Part shown: piece after piece, positions 32,420 to 41,253 of the stretch
Position numbering within the stretch: position 1 is the first letter of the stretch
Layout: the number at the start of each line of letters is the position of its first letter
Notes under the pieces: generated by a model
The model's database searches: none
What the model was told of the DNA's origin: nothing
What the model saw: the letters and a program-made list of their open reading frames with translations, nothing else
Source: Clostridium saccharoperbutylacetonicum N1-4(HMT)
Lineage (GTDB): Bacteria > Bacillota > Clostridia > Clostridiales > Clostridiaceae
DNA: 64,000 nucleotides
Assembly (NCBI RefSeq): GCF_000340885.1
Contig: NC_020291.1
Coordinates: 1,983,001-2,047,000 of the forward strand
Direction of reading: 5' to 3'
Made by a program: the position numbers and the translations under genes

Positions 32420-32999
32420 TTCAATCAGTAAGAATAACATGGGGCTTATAATTAAGTTTCCATTGTTACTTCTTATTAGAAGTTGGATTCATAGAATAAA
32501 TACAATTATATCAGAAAACCTATCATAATTTTATGGAAATTTGATACTGGAGCCAGCTTGGAATATAGCGTTATGGACGGAAAATCTTTGGATTTTTGAA
32601 ATAAACAGTACAAGTAAACTAACAGGAATAAAGATATTGAGAACCACTTTAATCTTTTGAGTTTACATTATTATGAATATATTCAAAATATTAGATGAAA
32701 ATATTGTGAACAAATTTAGTGAAAGTGTTTTTATAGCAATAGACTATAGTTACAAAGTTCTCATAATTTTTTTGATTGGAAGCAAGGGAGTATTACATTG
32801 AAAGCAGGGGAATTATGACTTCGAGGCATAATTATAGTCATTGGAAAACCAACAGAAATAACAAAAGGAAAGGCCAATGAAGCCAGATTCAATAAAATGG
32901 AATCTTAACTAATTACATAAATTCGGTGATGAAAATTTAAAAGCTTAATGAGAACGATAGTTCTTATCAATAAATAATTTGTTAAAGGAGTAAGTGATT
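32420..32999. other. 580-bp intergenic region with decayed sequence
   Basis: No intact gene is visible. Short open runs such as KFDTGASLEYSVMDGKSLDF (around 32540-32600) and IIIVIGKPTEITKGKANEAR (around 32830-32890) look like relics, but no family was recognised. AGAAC-GATA-GTTCT (32951-32964) lies close to the following operon and may be an operator. No consensus promoter was fixed. Confidence 0.4.
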
Positions 33000-33986
33000 A
33001 TGAAAAAATATATTATGTTAATTTTATTGCCAGCGCTTATAGGAACATCTTTATTTTCAGGATGCACTGCAAAGGATAATAGAAATGAAAATGCTGTTCA
33101 AGCAGAAGAGATTAATGAACAAAAATCCGTATATCTCATGGCTGGAAAGCTTGCGACAGATAATCAAGTCAATGTAGCTTCAAAAATTTCTGCGAGAGTT
33201 TCAGATATATCAGTTAATGTAGGGTCAGTTGTAAATCAAGGCGATACTGTCATTAAATTAGATACTCAGGATTTGCAAGCTCAGGTAGACCAAGCCCAAG
33301 CAGCTGTAAATACTGCAAATGCAAATTTAGCTAATGCTATGAACAGTACACGTCCTGAACAAATAGCTCAAGCCCAAGCAACTTTGGACAGTGCTAAAGC
33401 AACTTATGATATTGCTAAAAAGAATTATTATCGTACAAAAGCGTTAACTGGTGTAGGAGCAGCTACAGAGGCGCAGCTTGAAACTGCACAGCAGCAACTT
33501 ACTTCAGCAGAGTCAGGACAAAAATCAGCTGAAGAACAATTAGAAATGCTAAAAAAAGGCTCTACAGAAACAAGTATAGATGTCTACAAGGCACAAGTAA
33601 AGCAAGCGGAAGAAGCATTAAAAACAGCGCAAATAGTATTAAATAATGGAAACATTACAGCACCTATTTCAGGGAAAGTAACCGTTAAAAATATAAATAA
33701 AGGTGAAATAGCATCACCTGGCAGCACTCTTATTTCAATATCTAATCCTGATGCTTTATGCGTGAATGCATATGCACCCTTAAGCATTGTAAAAGATCTG
33801 AAAGAAGGACAAGCTGTAACTGTTAAAGTGTCAGAAATAAAGGATTCAGAATTTGAAGGAACCATATCAGTAATAAATTCAGAATTAAATTCTAAGAGTA
33901 GTAATGTTTTAGTAAAAATAACTTTAGTAAATTCAAATTCGCAATTAAAGCCAGGTATGTTTGCCGAAATTGGCGTGAGAAGTTAG
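33000..33986 (+). CDS. HlyD-type efflux adaptor lipoprotein
   Basis: The 328-aa protein starts at ATG 33000 (AAAGGAG at 9 nt); a GTG at 32994 is too close to the SD. A lipoprotein signal ends in SLFSGC. The order is: first lipoyl half (KISARVSDISVNVGSVVNQGD), a long Ala/Gln-rich coiled-coil hairpin (~95-200), second lipoyl half (ITAPISGKVTV) and a beta-barrel. This is the membrane fusion protein architecture. In a Gram-positive cell it would be anchored outside the membrane. It is the first gene of a three-gene efflux operon, 16 bp before the next. Confidence 0.9.
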   Translation: MKKYIMLILLPALIGTSLFSGCTAKDNRNENAVQAEEINEQKSVYLMAGKLATDNQVNVASKISARVSDISVNVGSVVNQGDTVIKLDTQDLQAQVDQAQAAVNTANANLANAMNSTRPEQIAQAQATLDSAKATYDIAKKNYYRTKALTGVGAATEAQLETAQQQLTSAESGQKSAEEQLEMLKKGSTETSIDVYKAQVKQAEEALKTAQIVLNNGNITAPISGKVTVKNINKGEIASPGSTLISISNPDALCVNAYAPLSIVKDLKEGQAVTVKVSEIKDSEFEGTISVINSELNSKSSNVLVKITLVNSNSQLKPGMFAEIGVRS

Positions 33987-34001
33987 GAGAGGATGATAAG
34001 A

Positions 34002-34655
34002 ATGCAAGGAAAACGTAAAATAATAATTATTTGTATAGTTATAGCTATGTTAATAACTCTTGGCGGAGTTGGCGTATATTATTGGTATGAAAATGAATAT
34101 TTTGTCTCAACTGAAGACGCACAGGTAGCTGGAGATTTTATAGATATAACTCCAAAAATTTCAGGAAGTCTTCTTGAATTTAGTGTAAAAGAGGGAGAAA
34201 CTTTAGTTAAAGATCAAATAGTAGGGCACATGGATGAAAATGGAATAGCTGATGAAAATGTTAATTCTTCCTTACTTAGAGCGCCAATTAATGGGTTAAT
34301 TATTAAAAAGGAAGCTGAGGAGGGACAATATATTGCAGCTGGAGCTACACTTGCAGTAATGGTTGATCAAGAAAAAATATATATAACTGCAAATATAGAA
34401 GAAACCAAGGTGGAAAAATTAAAAGAAGGGCAAAATGTAGATATAAAAATTGATCAATTTGAGGGAAAAGTATTTCAAGGCAAAGTTGAATATATAGGAA
34501 AAGCTTCAAATTCAGCATTTTCACTTCTTCCATCCTCTTCAGGTGGAACTTTCACTAAGGTTGTTCAAAAGGTACCTGTGAAAATTAAATTTGAGGAGAA
34601 TCATGAAAATCTTCTACCTGGTACAAATGCAGACATAAAGATACATGTAAAGTAG
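34002..34655 (+). CDS. Short HlyD/EmrA-like adaptor, no coiled-coil hairpin
   Basis: From ATG 34002 (SD AGGAGAGG) the protein is 217 aa; an ATG at 33993 is directly on the SD. One N-terminal helix (IIIICIVIAMLITLGGVGVYYW) anchors it. Lipoyl halves (DITPKISGSLLEFSVKEGE, LLRAPINGLIIKKEAEEG) are adjacent, with only a ~30-residue link instead of the usual alpha-hairpin. A beta-barrel domain follows. It has EmrA-type STEDAQVAGD near the N-terminus. Together with the previous adaptor it would serve the following MFS pump. Confidence 0.85.
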   Translation: MQGKRKIIIICIVIAMLITLGGVGVYYWYENEYFVSTEDAQVAGDFIDITPKISGSLLEFSVKEGETLVKDQIVGHMDENGIADENVNSSLLRAPINGLIIKKEAEEGQYIAAGATLAVMVDQEKIYITANIEETKVEKLKEGQNVDIKIDQFEGKVFQGKVEYIGKASNSAFSLLPSSSGGTFTKVVQKVPVKIKFEENHENLLPGTNADIKIHVK

Positions 34656-34663
34656 GTGGGAGA

Positions 34664-36211
34664 ATGGAAAATAAAAAAGAATCTTCAGCTAAATGGCTTA
34701 TTATGAGCGTTGTAATTATGGCAATTTTTATGGTGAATCTAGATACTAGCATTATTAATATCTCTGTTACTAAAATGATGCAGACCTTTAATGCATCCAT
34801 AGATCAAATCCAATGGGTTGTTAGTGCATATACTCTAACCTTAGGAGTTGTAATTCCATCAACAAGTTATTTTGGAGACAAATTTGGCACTAAAAACGTA
34901 TTTATTACCGCGTTAATTTTATTTACCTTAGGTTCACTATTGTGCGGGATTTCATGGAATGAAAGCATAATGATAATTGCAAGAGTAATTCAAGGTATTG
35001 GAGGGGCTTGCATAATATCTCTTGGTATGGCAATATTAATGACTACTTTTGATAAAAGTGAACTTGGAATGGCAATAGGAGTAATGGGAATATTCGTAAT
35101 GGCAGCCCCAGCTTTAGGGCCAAGTTTAGGTGGATATATTATTCAAAATTTTAATTGGAGATTTCTTTTCTTTATAAATCTTCCAGTTGGAATAGTTGCT
35201 ACAATGATGGCAATACTTATATTCAAAAAATCAGAGCATAAATCCTCAAAGAAATTTGATATTATTGGATTTATAACTTCAAGTATTGGAATGTCCTGTG
35301 TTCTCTATGTACTTGGGAAAAGTGATTTAGACTGGAACGATATAAAAAATATCGTGCTTATGATTGTTGGATGTTATAGTCTTGTAATCTTTGTTGTGAA
35401 TGAATTACTCATTGAAGAACCTATGCTTGATTTAAAACTATTAAAGAATTATACCTTTTGCATGAGTAATATTATTATGAACATTGCAATGCTAGCTCTT
35501 TATGGTGGTGTGTTTTTGATGCCGATATTCCTTCAACAAATAAGAGGACTTGACTCAATGAATACAGGCTTGATTTTATTTCCAGAAGCAATAGCAACAG
35601 CCATATCCATGATTTTATATGGGAAAATTGGCAACAAATTTGACGTTAGATTATTTGCTGTATTTGCATTAATTTTAATAGGCATTAATAGCTATAGTAT
35701 GTCAAAAATTACGTTGGATACACCTAATATGGAGATAACAATTCTATTATTGATTAGAGGTTTTGGTGTCGGATTTCTCATGGCACCTGTTCAAACAATA
35801 GGTTTTAGTGGATTACCAAAGGAAGCAATGTCAAACGCATCTGCTTTAACTAATACAGTAAAACAAGTAGGGACTTCCATAGGTGTTACAATTATTACAA
35901 GCGTTATGCAGCATAGAAATGTGATTGATTACTCTAACTTAGCTTCACAAGTGACATCTTTTAATAAAAATAGTATGAAACTATATGAAATGCTTCAAGG
36001 GATGTTTATTAAAAGCGGGATGTCAGCAGGCAATGCTCAAGGAATTGCTTTAAACAAGATGTTTGGAGAAGTTGCACTTCAGGCACAGCTCCAAGCTCTT
36101 AATGATACCATGTTTGTAATTTCGATAATTACTGTTATTGTAATTATTCCAACACTATTATTAAAACAAGGTAAACAAGAAGAAACAAAGGTGGTAGTGG
36201 TAGAAGGATAA
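34664..36211 (+). CDS. MFS drug transporter, DHA2 (EmrB/QacA) family
   Basis: The 515-aa protein has ~14 membrane helices, the DHA2 number. It shows VNLDTSIINIS (motif D1 at helix 1), GDKFGTKNVF (motif A), RVIQGIGGACI (motif B) and APALGPSLGGYI (motif C, antiporter). It would extrude drugs using the proton gradient. It starts 8 bp after the second adaptor gene. The operon of two adaptors plus EmrB-like pump has no outer-membrane partner, as expected for a monoderm. Confidence 0.92.
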   Translation: MENKKESSAKWLIMSVVIMAIFMVNLDTSIINISVTKMMQTFNASIDQIQWVVSAYTLTLGVVIPSTSYFGDKFGTKNVFITALILFTLGSLLCGISWNESIMIIARVIQGIGGACIISLGMAILMTTFDKSELGMAIGVMGIFVMAAPALGPSLGGYIIQNFNWRFLFFINLPVGIVATMMAILIFKKSEHKSSKKFDIIGFITSSIGMSCVLYVLGKSDLDWNDIKNIVLMIVGCYSLVIFVVNELLIEEPMLDLKLLKNYTFCMSNIIMNIAMLALYGGVFLMPIFLQQIRGLDSMNTGLILFPEAIATAISMILYGKIGNKFDVRLFAVFALILIGINSYSMSKITLDTPNMEITILLLIRGFGVGFLMAPVQTIGFSGLPKEAMSNASALTNTVKQVGTSIGVTIITSVMQHRNVIDYSNLASQVTSFNKNSMKLYEMLQGMFIKSGMSAGNAQGIALNKMFGEVALQAQLQALNDTMFVISIITVIVIIPTLLLKQGKQEETKVVVVEG

Positions 36212-36313
36212 GATATATAATAGTCAGAAATTATGAATAATGCATTCTAATATTCTGTACCTTATTTATTCTTCAGAATATTGCTATAGTAGAATATACA
36301 TTCTAAACCATAT

Positions 36314-36370
36314 CACAATATATATTCTTAATAATATGCACCTAAAATGCCGGCTGAGAGTGATTTTGTA
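36314..36370 (+). other. Conserved two-hairpin element, copy B
   Basis: About 80% identical to 29910-29963 over ~54 nt with one indel. Pairing of the first hairpin is kept as ATATT/AATAT and of the second as CTAAAAT/ATTTTG (with a wobble). It precedes the small gene at 36427. Confidence 0.5.
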
Positions 36371-36426
36371 TTAGCAATTTGTTAGTTAATAATATAGTAA
36401 AAGCATTATTTATTGGAGGAAGTTCA

Positions 36427-36579
36427 ATGGTAAAGATAAATGAACAAAATAGTTTATATGAGCAGTTTTTAAAATATTCATATACAGATTTTATGGAACT
36501 ATTTAATAAAGCAAAAACAAAAGAGGAATGGGATTTTTATGTTGCTTTATCTGAGTTAGTACTGAGGAGAGAACAATAA
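36427..36579 (+). CDS. Small acidic protein of unknown function (50 aa)
   Basis: The ATG at 36427 follows SD TTGGAGGA. The product MVKINEQNSLYEQFLKYSYT and onward is helical and acidic and ends VLRREQ. Upstream in-frame codons lie before the SD and were excluded. No family was recognised. Copy B of the two-hairpin element is ~60 bp upstream, which makes a regulatory link possible. Confidence 0.55.
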   Translation: MVKINEQNSLYEQFLKYSYTDFMELFNKAKTKEEWDFYVALSELVLRREQ

Positions 36580-36862
36580 AGAACTGTAGTTAAAAATTAA
36601 TGCTATTTATACTATACTTGCGAGAGTGAATTATGCAGGAAAAACATTCATATATGAGCCTATTTATTATGGAAGAAATAAATATGAAAAGAAAATAAAG
36701 ATATGATGAAACTATTTGATACTGTGATGCTAAAATTGTTTATTTAGGGGCGTAATCTATCTATATGATAACTCATATAAAAGAAACAGTCTATATTTTT
36801 TTTGATTTATCCATATAATTAATATTGTTGCAACAAATAAATAATTGGATTGGAGAAAAAAT
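36580..36862. other. Intergenic region, nothing recognised
   Basis: This 283-bp AT-rich stretch has no open frame with an SD. TTTTTTTTGATTTATCC near 36790 is the only notable run. Confidence 0.4.
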
Positions 36863-37402
36863 ATGATAAAGAAGAAAATAGCAAATATCCCTTTTGGACC
36901 ATTTATTACAGTTTTAGCAGGAGCTATGGTTAATGGAAAACCGAACTATGCCACAATAGGTGCATATGGGGTTGTAAGTGAGAAGCCTGTATTGTATATT
37001 TCATTGAAAAATTCACACTATACAACTTCAGGTGTAGTGGAAAATGGATTCTTCAGTGTAAACATACCATCCTCCGAATCTATTTATAAGACTGATCTTT
37101 GTGGGTGCGTCTCTGGTAATAAAGAAGATAAATCGAATGTATTTGATTCTTTTTATGATGATGGAGGAAATGCACCAATGATAAAAGAATGTCCTGTAAA
37201 TTATCTTTGTAAAGTAATACAGACAATTCCTATATTTGATTTTACTATGTTTATTGGGGAAATTGTTGCAGTATATGCGAATGAAGACTGTTTGGAAAAT
37301 GGAACACCAAATGCTCTTGAGGTTAAACCAACAATTATGATGTATCCAGGATACTATAATTTAAAGGATAAAGTTGGTACAATATTTAAAACATATAGAT
37401 AA
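36863..37402 (+). CDS. Flavin reductase family protein
   Basis: The 179-aa protein from ATG 36863 (SD TTGGAG) has the FMN-binding split-barrel pattern: FGPFITVLAGAMVNGKPNYATIGAYG, the ENGFFSVNIPSSE segment and FDFTMFIGEIVAVYANED. A TTG at 36845 lies before the SD and was excluded. The family uses FMN as cofactor or substrate with NAD(P)H. It is monocistronic in appearance. The physiological partner is unknown. Confidence 0.85.
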   Translation: MIKKKIANIPFGPFITVLAGAMVNGKPNYATIGAYGVVSEKPVLYISLKNSHYTTSGVVENGFFSVNIPSSESIYKTDLCGCVSGNKEDKSNVFDSFYDDGGNAPMIKECPVNYLCKVIQTIPIFDFTMFIGEIVAVYANEDCLENGTPNALEVKPTIMMYPGYYNLKDKVGTIFKTYR

Positions 37403-37643
37403 ATAAATTTAAAATATATGAAAAGAAATCAAGGCAGATATAGGTAATGTAATAAAATATTAGAATTTTATTAATCAAGTGACACTAAATAGGATTTTAT
37501 ATGGAATATATCAAAATATAAATAAATTATAGGAAAATTTTAGGAAAACTAGAGATAGTGTATAAGAAATAGATAATTAAAAGCTTTATAATAGTAATTG
37601 GGAACAAAAGATAATTTCCTCTCATAAATAAATACACTTTTTT

Positions 37644-37682
37644 AAAAGTATCTAGTTTAATCCATGAGCTAGGTACTTTTTT
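37644..37682 (+). terminator. Rho-independent terminator
   Basis: AAAAGTA with CTAG (37644-37654) pairs with CTAG and TACTTTTTT (37669-37682). It lies 240 bp after the flavin reductase gene; the sequence between has no gene. Confidence 0.65.
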
Positions 37683-37796
37683 GTTATGGAAATTAGTATT
37701 TAGTTTAACAAAGGGAATGATCATAAATCACCCTAAAAGTAAATGCTTACAAAAGTAGGTGAATTTAAGATTAATTATTTAGGAGGAAAATGAAAT

Positions 37797-38277
37797 GTGG
37801 ACGATTGATTAAACAAAGAAATAGTTTCGTAAACTATTTAAATGTAGTAAAGGGGGCAGAAGAATATGTATTAATGAAGCAATTGATAAGGTATTATCGT
37901 TTTATCGAAGTAGTAAGGATATAAGAATCCAAAATTCTCAAAGAAGTAGTGGCAAGAGTGGAAAAATTTATTCTTCGAGTATGATAATGAATATATCTAT
38001 AGTGCATTTTTAGATCAATATAATATGGATCTTCAGGATGTAAAGGAGATTTATGGGTGGAAGTTTAACCATGTTTAAAGCACTTAAGGAAGATAATAAA
38101 ATAGTGAAGATAATTGGATATGGAGTTATGAACATAGTTAATAAAACACCTAAAGAGCAAAAGGAATATTATAAAAAAATCGAAAAACTTTATGAAATTC
38201 CAAAATCCAAAAATGAAAGAGAAAAATTAATGCTCAGAAGAAGCATTAATGGGTGATGGGGATTTAAGTGGAATATT
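37797..38277 (+). pseudogene. Decayed phage Gp15-family gene
   Basis: Pieces in different frames make up a recognisable Gp15-type tail protein. One frame reads INEAIDKVLSFYRSSKDI (37870 on), the next EYDNEYIYSAFLDQYNMDL to a TAA at 38076-38078, and a third MFKALKEDNKIVKIIGYGVM to a TGA at 38254-38256; the end (EEALMGDGDLSG) is in a fourth frame. Gp15 normally reads ..W.F..L...L.ED.....VI.YR. At least three frameshifts are needed, so the gene is dead. An SD (AGGAGG) survives at ~37782. It marks the left part of a phage tail region. Confidence 0.7.
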
Positions 38278-38301
38278 ATAAAAATTTTATATTATCATAT
38301 G

Positions 38302-38354
38302 AAAAAAAGCAAGTTAAGAATGGGAATGTTTCACATTATTAACTTGTTTTTTAT
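38302..38354 (+). terminator. Rho-independent terminator
   Basis: AAAAAAAGCAAGTTAA (38302-38317) pairs with TTAACTTGTTTTTTATG (38339-38354). It follows the Gp15 relic. Confidence 0.8.
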
Positions 38355-38430
38355 GCTTATGTAAGAAAGGAATGATTATTTATGGGATTGGATTGCAATA
38401 AATGTGCAAAAATTTACTATACTCTTGCTA

Positions 38431-38480
38431 GAAAGCCTCCACGCTTCAGCGTATAAGGATGAATGACAAGCTGTCCTTTA
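38431..38480 (+). mobile_element. Probable IS200/IS605-type right-end remnant
   Basis: GAAAGCCTCCACGCTTCAGC followed by GTATAAGGATGAATGACAAG resembles the structured right end of IS605-family elements, where an AGCCTCCACGCTTCAGCGT hairpin precedes a TTGAC/TGAC end and also forms the 3' part of the TnpB-associated omega RNA. No transposase gene remains. A 24-codon frame (38382-38456, MGLDCNKCAKIYYTLARKPP...) runs into it and is probably chance or relic. Assignment is from memory of such ends and is tentative. Confidence 0.45.
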
Positions 38481-38510
38481 AATAAATTATGAAGGAAAAG
38501 GAGTGATAAA

Positions 38511-41222
38511 ATGGACAATCTTACCTATATTTTAGGCAAAAAATATGCTCAAAGCATAGGCTGTGAAATACCAGGGTTTAATCCAACGCCAACAGGATTT
38601 GAATTAGTAACACATACAAATTTAAATAATATCTTAGAAAAATTGATTTTAGACGCAATTGGAAATGTATTATTTGATGGCAAAATGGTTATTAATACAC
38701 CAAATATAAATTATAATAAAGAATTTATAATATCAGCATCAGAGTGGATTCAAGATTCTACAGATAAAGAAAAATACATTTGGACAAAGGTCCATAATCT
38801 TGCAACAAAAGATCTTGTGTGCGCAGTGTATAATGGCTTAGATGAAGAGGTGGCTGTAGGGGTTAAGACTCCTGATATAAACACAGTAATATTAAGAAAT
38901 TCAAATCCTTTTAATGGTAGAATTGTAATTAATTATTCTATTGAAATGTCTTCTAATGGAGGCTCTAATAGTGATTCAAATGGAACTGTAAAAATGACAG
39001 CCAATGATAGCACTAGCAAATATTTAGCAGATTTAATAGATGGGTTAACAATTAAAAATATAAATGGAAGCTTAGTGGCAACAACTTTAGATGGTTTAAC
39101 TGTTACAATAGCAGAACTAAACTCACTGCATAGTATTACTGAGGATATAAAAGATAGACTTAGTTCATTATCTGGAACAATATCATTAAAGGATACACAT
39201 AAAGCTACTTATGCAGATTTAAGCATAACAACTGGAATAAAACAAGGCGATGCATATATAGTTGATGCAGATGAAACACAAGGTGGAGAACAAACGTGGT
39301 ATGTATTTAATGATAAAAAGTGGGTTTGTCTAGGCGTAATAAGTGTATCTGTTAGAGATTTTTTAGTTAATCCACTAAATGTTGTAACAGAATCAACAGG
39401 AATATATAAAGAGTCACGCATAGATCCATTAATTGCAAGAAAATCTGATATTCCAAGTATACCTAATTTAAGTTTATTAACTACGTATACTCAAACTGAT
39501 ACAGATTTAGCAGATGCAGTAGTTAAGAAACATGATCATGCTAATAAAGCATTACTTGATACTTATACTCAAACAAATGCAGACTTAGCAAATGCGATAT
39601 GTAAGATACATGACCACACTAATAAAGAATTACTTGATGCTTATACTCAGACTAATGTTGATTTGGTAGATGCAGTAGCTAAGAAACATGAACATGCTAA
39701 TAAGTCTGTAATTGATAATTTCTCTGAGGATAGTGATGGAATACCACTATATAAAGGTAATCCGATTACAAGTAGTGGTAGTGGTGTGAGTGATTTAAGC
39801 ACTTTTAGTACTGCTGATTTAAAAGACACAACAAATTATAGATATGTAACTGATGCAGAAAAAGCTAACATTAAAAACTTGTCTGCTGTTGTAGCAACAC
39901 AAACTAATATAAATAACACTTTATCTACTATCACTAATGAGATTTCATCTAGTGCATCAAGTTCCAATAAATTAATCACTACTAATGAGGTAGATACAAA
40001 GATAAATCATGTTAAGTTTGTTGATTTAGCTGATGTAGATCATAAAGTAAAAATAAACTCATTTATTGTTACTAATCCCACTGGAACTCAATTAACTTAT
40101 CGTGATTCCATAAAGGATTTGATAAGGATACAAAAAGTTACAGATGAAGGTGGAGTTGATTACTTTGATATTCCAAGTATAAAATTTAAAAATATGACTG
40201 GTGTACAAGATTTAGGCGGAAATTTAGAATTGACTTTGCAAAATCTGTTCACTACAGATTTGAAGGATATGCCAGCTAGTTATGAAAATGGTAAGGTATT
40301 AGTTGCAAATAGTGGTTTACAAGCATATGAATTAAAAGACATTGGAACATTAACTAATAGTAAGGAAAACTTTACTAAATCTATAGAGCAAACGGACTGG
40401 TATTACAATACTGATTTGGAAATTTATACATGTGTTGTATCTCATGGATTAAATTCCAAGAATTTAATTATAGGAATAGTTGATGCACATGATAATTTTA
40501 TAAGTAATGTAATTTGGAAAATTATGGATAATAATGTGGTTATGTTTAAATCAACTACTGGAGATTCTATAAGAGTAATTATAAATTGTTCTCAAGGAGC
40601 TGCTGGTAGTGGTACAGGAGGAACAGGTGGAACTACAAATGTTATTTCTACTGATTTTATTGATGATACTAGGGTTAGAACAGATAAGACTTTTAGTTCA
40701 TCTAAGATAATATCAACATTAAATAACTATGCGCAAAAGAGTACAGTTTACACAAAAAATGAATCTAATGCTTTATATGCTAGCAAATTAAATGAGCATA
40801 TTCATGCTAATATGTCTATTTTAGATAGAATAACTGAAGATTCAAATGGAAATATCTACTTTGGTAATCAGAAGCTTTTAACTAATCTTAACCCATACAC
40901 ATATCAAAAACATTGGGAAAAACAAAGTTATACAGATTCTACGCTGCTTGTTGATGTTAATACAATTTTTAATACAAATCAATATAGTGCAATTTTAAAC
41001 ACAGAATTTACAATACAAAATAATATAGCTAGTGTTGATGAAAAAACTGATGCATTAGCTGGAAATCAAGTACATTTAGTTGTGATTGATAATTCAATGG
41101 TTGTATTAGATGTATTAATTGCACCAGGAAGCGTTCAAAAATATTTATTAGGAATATCACCTAATGTTCAAATAATGGTACAAGGTCAATTTAGTAGTAA
41201 TTATTATTTGACAGCTTATTAA
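38511..41222 (+). CDS. Phage tail fibre-like protein (903 aa)
   Basis: The N-terminal ~140 residues carry a small tail-type domain (SEWIQDSTDKEKYIWTKVH, IVINYSIEM). A long fibrous middle follows, with three 26-residue tandem repeats of the form LLDTYTQTNADLADAV..KHDHANK (39474-39707), a repeat type common in tail fibres. The C-terminal region has LDRITEDSNGNIYFGNQKL, again a fibre motif. It has an SD (GGAG) and is intact, unlike the Gp15 relic upstream. It probably forms a receptor-binding or surface fibre. It may have been kept for a tailocin-like or adhesive role, which is inference. Confidence 0.72.
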   Translation: MDNLTYILGKKYAQSIGCEIPGFNPTPTGFELVTHTNLNNILEKLILDAIGNVLFDGKMVINTPNINYNKEFIISASEWIQDSTDKEKYIWTKVHNLATKDLVCAVYNGLDEEVAVGVKTPDINTVILRNSNPFNGRIVINYSIEMSSNGGSNSDSNGTVKMTANDSTSKYLADLIDGLTIKNINGSLVATTLDGLTVTIAELNSLHSITEDIKDRLSSLSGTISLKDTHKATYADLSITTGIKQGDAYIVDADETQGGEQTWYVFNDKKWVCLGVISVSVRDFLVNPLNVVTESTGIYKESRIDPLIARKSDIPSIPNLSLLTTYTQTDTDLADAVVKKHDHANKALLDTYTQTNADLANAICKIHDHTNKELLDAYTQTNVDLVDAVAKKHEHANKSVIDNFSEDSDGIPLYKGNPITSSGSGVSDLSTFSTADLKDTTNYRYVTDAEKANIKNLSAVVATQTNINNTLSTITNEISSSASSSNKLITTNEVDTKINHVKFVDLADVDHKVKINSFIVTNPTGTQLTYRDSIKDLIRIQKVTDEGGVDYFDIPSIKFKNMTGVQDLGGNLELTLQNLFTTDLKDMPASYENGKVLVANSGLQAYELKDIGTLTNSKENFTKSIEQTDWYYNTDLEIYTCVVSHGLNSKNLIIGIVDAHDNFISNVIWKIMDNNVVMFKSTTGDSIRVIINCSQGAAGSGTGGTGGTTNVISTDFIDDTRVRTDKTFSSSKIISTLNNYAQKSTVYTKNESNALYASKLNEHIHANMSILDRITEDSNGNIYFGNQKLLTNLNPYTYQKHWEKQSYTDSTLLVDVNTIFNTNQYSAILNTEFTIQNNIASVDEKTDALAGNQVHLVVIDNSMVVLDVLIAPGSVQKYLLGISPNVQIMVQGQFSSNYYLTAY
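39474..39707 (+). repeat. Three tandem 78-bp repeats inside the fibre gene
   Basis: Three units of 26 codons each encode LL(T/D)xYTQT(D/N)xDLxxA-x-K-x-H(D/E)H(A/T)NK. Such in-frame repeats are hot spots for length change in fibre genes. Confidence 0.85.
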
Positions 41223-41253
41223 TAAATTATAAATAAAAAGGAGGAAATAAATA

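Noticed and set aside
36341..36370. TPP riboswitch-like GGCTGAGAG
   Set aside because: Only this short string fits; the second conserved arm of the TPP aptamer is missing and the other copy (29941) lacks the GGCTGAGA core.
37527..37724. 65-codon minus-strand frame after the flavin reductase gene
   Set aside because: No family, no convincing SD, and it overlaps a plus-strand terminator; probably chance in AT-rich DNA.
39474..39707. CRISPR-like regular repeats
   Set aside because: The units are adjoining in-frame 78-bp repeats of a fibre gene with no spacers.
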